Part shown: positions 61,153-64,000 of the stretch, in pieces
How the letters are laid out: each line of letters begins with the position of its first letter
Position numbering within the stretch: the stretch's first letter is position 1
DNA from: Pseudisothecium myosuroides
Taxonomy: Eukaryota > Streptophyta > Bryopsida > Hypnales > Lembophyllaceae
Assembly (NCBI GenBank): GCA_951799445.1
Contig: OX637293.1
Coordinates: 19,468,001 to 19,532,000, forward strand
DNA length: 64,000 nucleotides
Direction: 5' to 3'
Position numbers and translations under genes: made by a program
Notes under the pieces: model-generated
Databases searched by the model: none
What the model saw: only the letters and a program-made list of their open reading frames with translations
What the model was told of the DNA's origin: nothing

Positions 61153-64000
61153 TTTTTAATCAAAAAATAAACTTGAAAAAATAAAAAGCTTGGTTGAATA
61201 TCTTTAAAAATTGTTTAAAATTTGACATCATAAAGCTTTTTGCACAACATGGCATTGTTTTTGAATATCCAATATTTTATTTCTATTTCAATGAATTAGA
61301 GCATTAATTTCTATTTCTAAATTAATATTCTGCATTTGAAGTTCTACAGATTTTTATACCAAATAGATTAATGAATATTTTCATTGAATTATATATCATT
61401 CAATTTATGGAATTTATTTTAATTAAATATAACAATAAAAACATAATTACTTAGGTTTAATTTTTAATCCTTAATTTTAATCCTAAAACAAAAATCATTG
61501 CTCCAAATCAATTTTAGAGTTAATCATATATTTTTAGGTTGCTTAAATTTCCTTAAATCTTTCAAAAGACATAATATTTTTTTGAAATTTTTACAAAAAT
61601 TGACCAAGAAATATACTTTGAAGAAATTCAAACTTTAGATACATTAATGTCAAACTAGTCTTGGAAAATCTATAATAATTACACAACAAAATTTCACTTA
61701 AAAATTTTTTAAGTAGTATAGAAAAACTTGAAGGTATTGAAAATATTTGTTGGGTGAGATTAAAAAATTGCTTCACATATTCTACTATTATACCATAATT
61801 CCAATGAACAAATCTATTTAAAAATTTTAGATTTGTTTAATTGTGGTAAAGCATAAGATTTTCTTTGCAAACCTCATTTACATACTTTAAATGCAAAACT
61901 ATTGTATAACATGCAAAAAAATTTCTAATAATTGTTTTTGAAACACTAAAACATAACATAATATATAGTACATTTGTGCGTTTTTTACTTGTATTTAAAT
62001 AATATTTATGCATATTTTGAATTAACAATGATATTATCATTGATAATAGTTTTGTAAATGCTTGTTTGGAGTTTATTTATTTATTGTATATATTGTGGTT
62101 TGAATATAAAATGAATATTCTAAAAATAATATGTAAAATTTGATCATTATTGCTATTTGAAAATTTTATATCTTACTAAAAAATAAAATTCTCTATTATA
62201 GTACGAATGTAATTATAAATATGAGGAATTATGATTCTAATTTTATATTGTAATTTTTGAGATTTTGTATATTTTAAATTAACTGATTCATTTTAAATTT
62301 AGTGCACTTATTAATATAAAATATGTAAAATGTATTAGTCTTTGCTAATTTACTCATACCTGTTAAATTTTGTGTTTGATTTTTTTTCAAGATGTAAATC
62401 AATTCTTTCCAAAGATTTATAAAAATATCTTAGAATGATACTAAAATTTATACTATAGTCTATAAATTCACATTTATCAAATACTTTTAAGAAATCCATC
62501 ACTCAAATTTGCATGCTAATATTATACAACAAAATGTTCAATATAAGATCATAGAAAAAACTAAATACAATAAGGTTTTAAGGCCTATTTTTTAAATTCA
62601 TTGATGTGATTGCCCAAATCTCTTCAAAGTATTTTTGTATACATTCAAAGCTTTGATTTTATAACTAGATTTGTGCAACTTATTTTTATATAGCCTCGTC
62701 GTAATTACTTATGATACAATTTAATACAAGGCCAAGTGGCATTATTCATTGCAATGTAGTTCATTTCATTTTGAAGTAATCTTATAGAAGATTATATAGA
62801 GGATTCCAAAATAATTTTTTTTAATAAATTAAAAATTCTTTTATGGATAATACTCTAGGAAACAAAAGTTCGTAAGGTAAATTTTATTGTGATAATTTTT
62901 TTGAATAAGTAGCCTTTGACATTTATTAGTTTTTAGCGAAAAGCTTTTATATAAAGTTTATGAAATAAATTTTATAAATAAAATGATGTAATTATTTTTA
63001 TTTTTATTTTATAATTATTGAAAGTCAAAGATTTTTGAAGAAAACAGTGGTGTTTATAAAAATATTATAAATTCTATACTTTTGAATAAGAATCAATTTT
63101 TGTACAATAGAAATTTTTTATTTCAAAGAAACTAAGACAAAAATATCTTTGATTAATTTTTGTAAATCTAATGTTTTTTTTTTAATTTTTAATTTTATAC
63201 AATAACAAATTAAAAGGTGTATATCTAGCACGAAAGGATTTTAATGACAAAGCCTACCTCAGTAATAGTATTTTTATTATTTTATTATTTTTAATAAATT
63301 TAAAATTAAAATTCTATTTTTTAAAATTATAAAAATTATAATTATTAATTTATTTTTCAACCTAGAGTATGTGTGCCATTATTTAATAAGTATTCATGTT
63401 TGTTAATTTTATATTGAATCATGAGGGAAACGTCTTCAATGTAGATATTATTTTCAATATAATGTATAGTGTGAATTTTTTTTAAAAGGCATTGAAGGTG
63501 GAGTATATAGGAATGGCGTTGTGATGGAATCAAGCACAATGTAGACATTATATAGCATCATAAGTGCAAGGAGTTGAAGTACATAACATTTAGTGGTCTT
63601 TGAGACAAGCTTCTTTTTCCTTTCTTGAGTCTTCATCCACAAAATTTATCCACAACATATCATGGAGAATTAAAATAAGTTACAATATTATTATGGTGGC
63701 AAAACATTTACTGGGGGCCACATTTTTTTGCTAATTCTAGGATCAAACAACTAAGTCTATAAATAAATATAAAGATGGTTTGCCAAAAATCCAAAGAATC
63801 CACTGAGTCAAATGTCAATTTTTCATTCAAGTGTCTGCCATCAAGAAATTTTTTGATGGCAAAATGAAGGAATTGCTTCATTGACCTTTGTAGGAATGAA
63901 GGGTGGAGAGGTTGTTTTTATAATGAAATCTATTGTCAATCATGAACCCTCAAAGGGTATGGGATAATTTGAAAATGAGAGCATGAGTGTTCATTGTCAA
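61153..64000. other. AT-rich DNA, no gene seen
   Basis: Very AT-rich. Short minus-strand frames near 63357-63642 have no recognisable features. It should contain the promoter of the cysteine-rich gene. Confidence 0.45.

Noticed and set aside
63357..63642. Two overlapping minus-strand frames near the right edge
   Set aside because: Short, AT-rich, no recognisable motif or splice link to the cysteine-rich gene.

Overview
The window is nuclear DNA of a streptophyte plant (land plant or charophycean alga). Its genes are rich in GT-AG introns, and the recognisable proteins are plant types: the photosynthetic NDH subunit PnsB2, the single-PH-domain protein PH1, the RNase III-like protein NFD2, an RH42/Prp5-type DEAD-box helicase, a plant NHL-repeat membrane protein, a serine hydroxymethyltransferase with a chloroplast-like leader, and a GH37 trehalase. 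I cannot name the species. All gene models come from reading splice sites by eye. Several close exactly in frame (SHMT 540 aa, NHL 471 aa, NFD2 198 aa, PH1 143 aa, PnsB2 369 aa), which is strong internal support.

Layout. 1-2353: 5' half of RH42 on the minus strand. 2.6-13.5 kb: AT-rich, gene-free and full of non-autonomous DNA transposons, including a perfect 148-bp CACTA-type palindrome and four ~0.9-kb elements bounded by TTAA. 13.7-14.0 kb: broken TauD-family dioxygenase. 14.1-16.5 kb: PnsB2. 17.4-18.8 kb: NFD2 (minus). 19.6-22.3 kb: NHL protein. 22.8-28.5 kb: second transposon block with nested TTAA elements and a Mutator-like element. 28.8-33.3 kb: SHMT. 33.7-36.3 kb: repeats, one more TTAA element and a pogo-like MITE. 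36.7-39.0 kb: PH1. 42.3-50.4 kb: trehalase, with one in-frame stop before its catalytic glutamate exon segment and a foldback element in an intron. 51.1-54.9 kb: unrecognised coiled-coil gene (minus), with a tandem array at its 5' side. 55-57.5 kb: tandem repeats and a MITE. 57.8-61.2 kb: unrecognised ~1022-aa cysteine-rich protein (minus). 61.2-64 kb: AT-rich, no gene seen.

The genes do not form an operon or a pathway; they are ordinary dispersed nuclear genes. The most distinctive signals are (i) a family of TTAA-flanked elements whose nested insertions can be dated relative to each other from empty-site homologues within this same window, (ii) a trehalase gene that seems to be decaying or to need readthrough, and (iii) the orphan cysteine-rich gene in the AT-rich right end.
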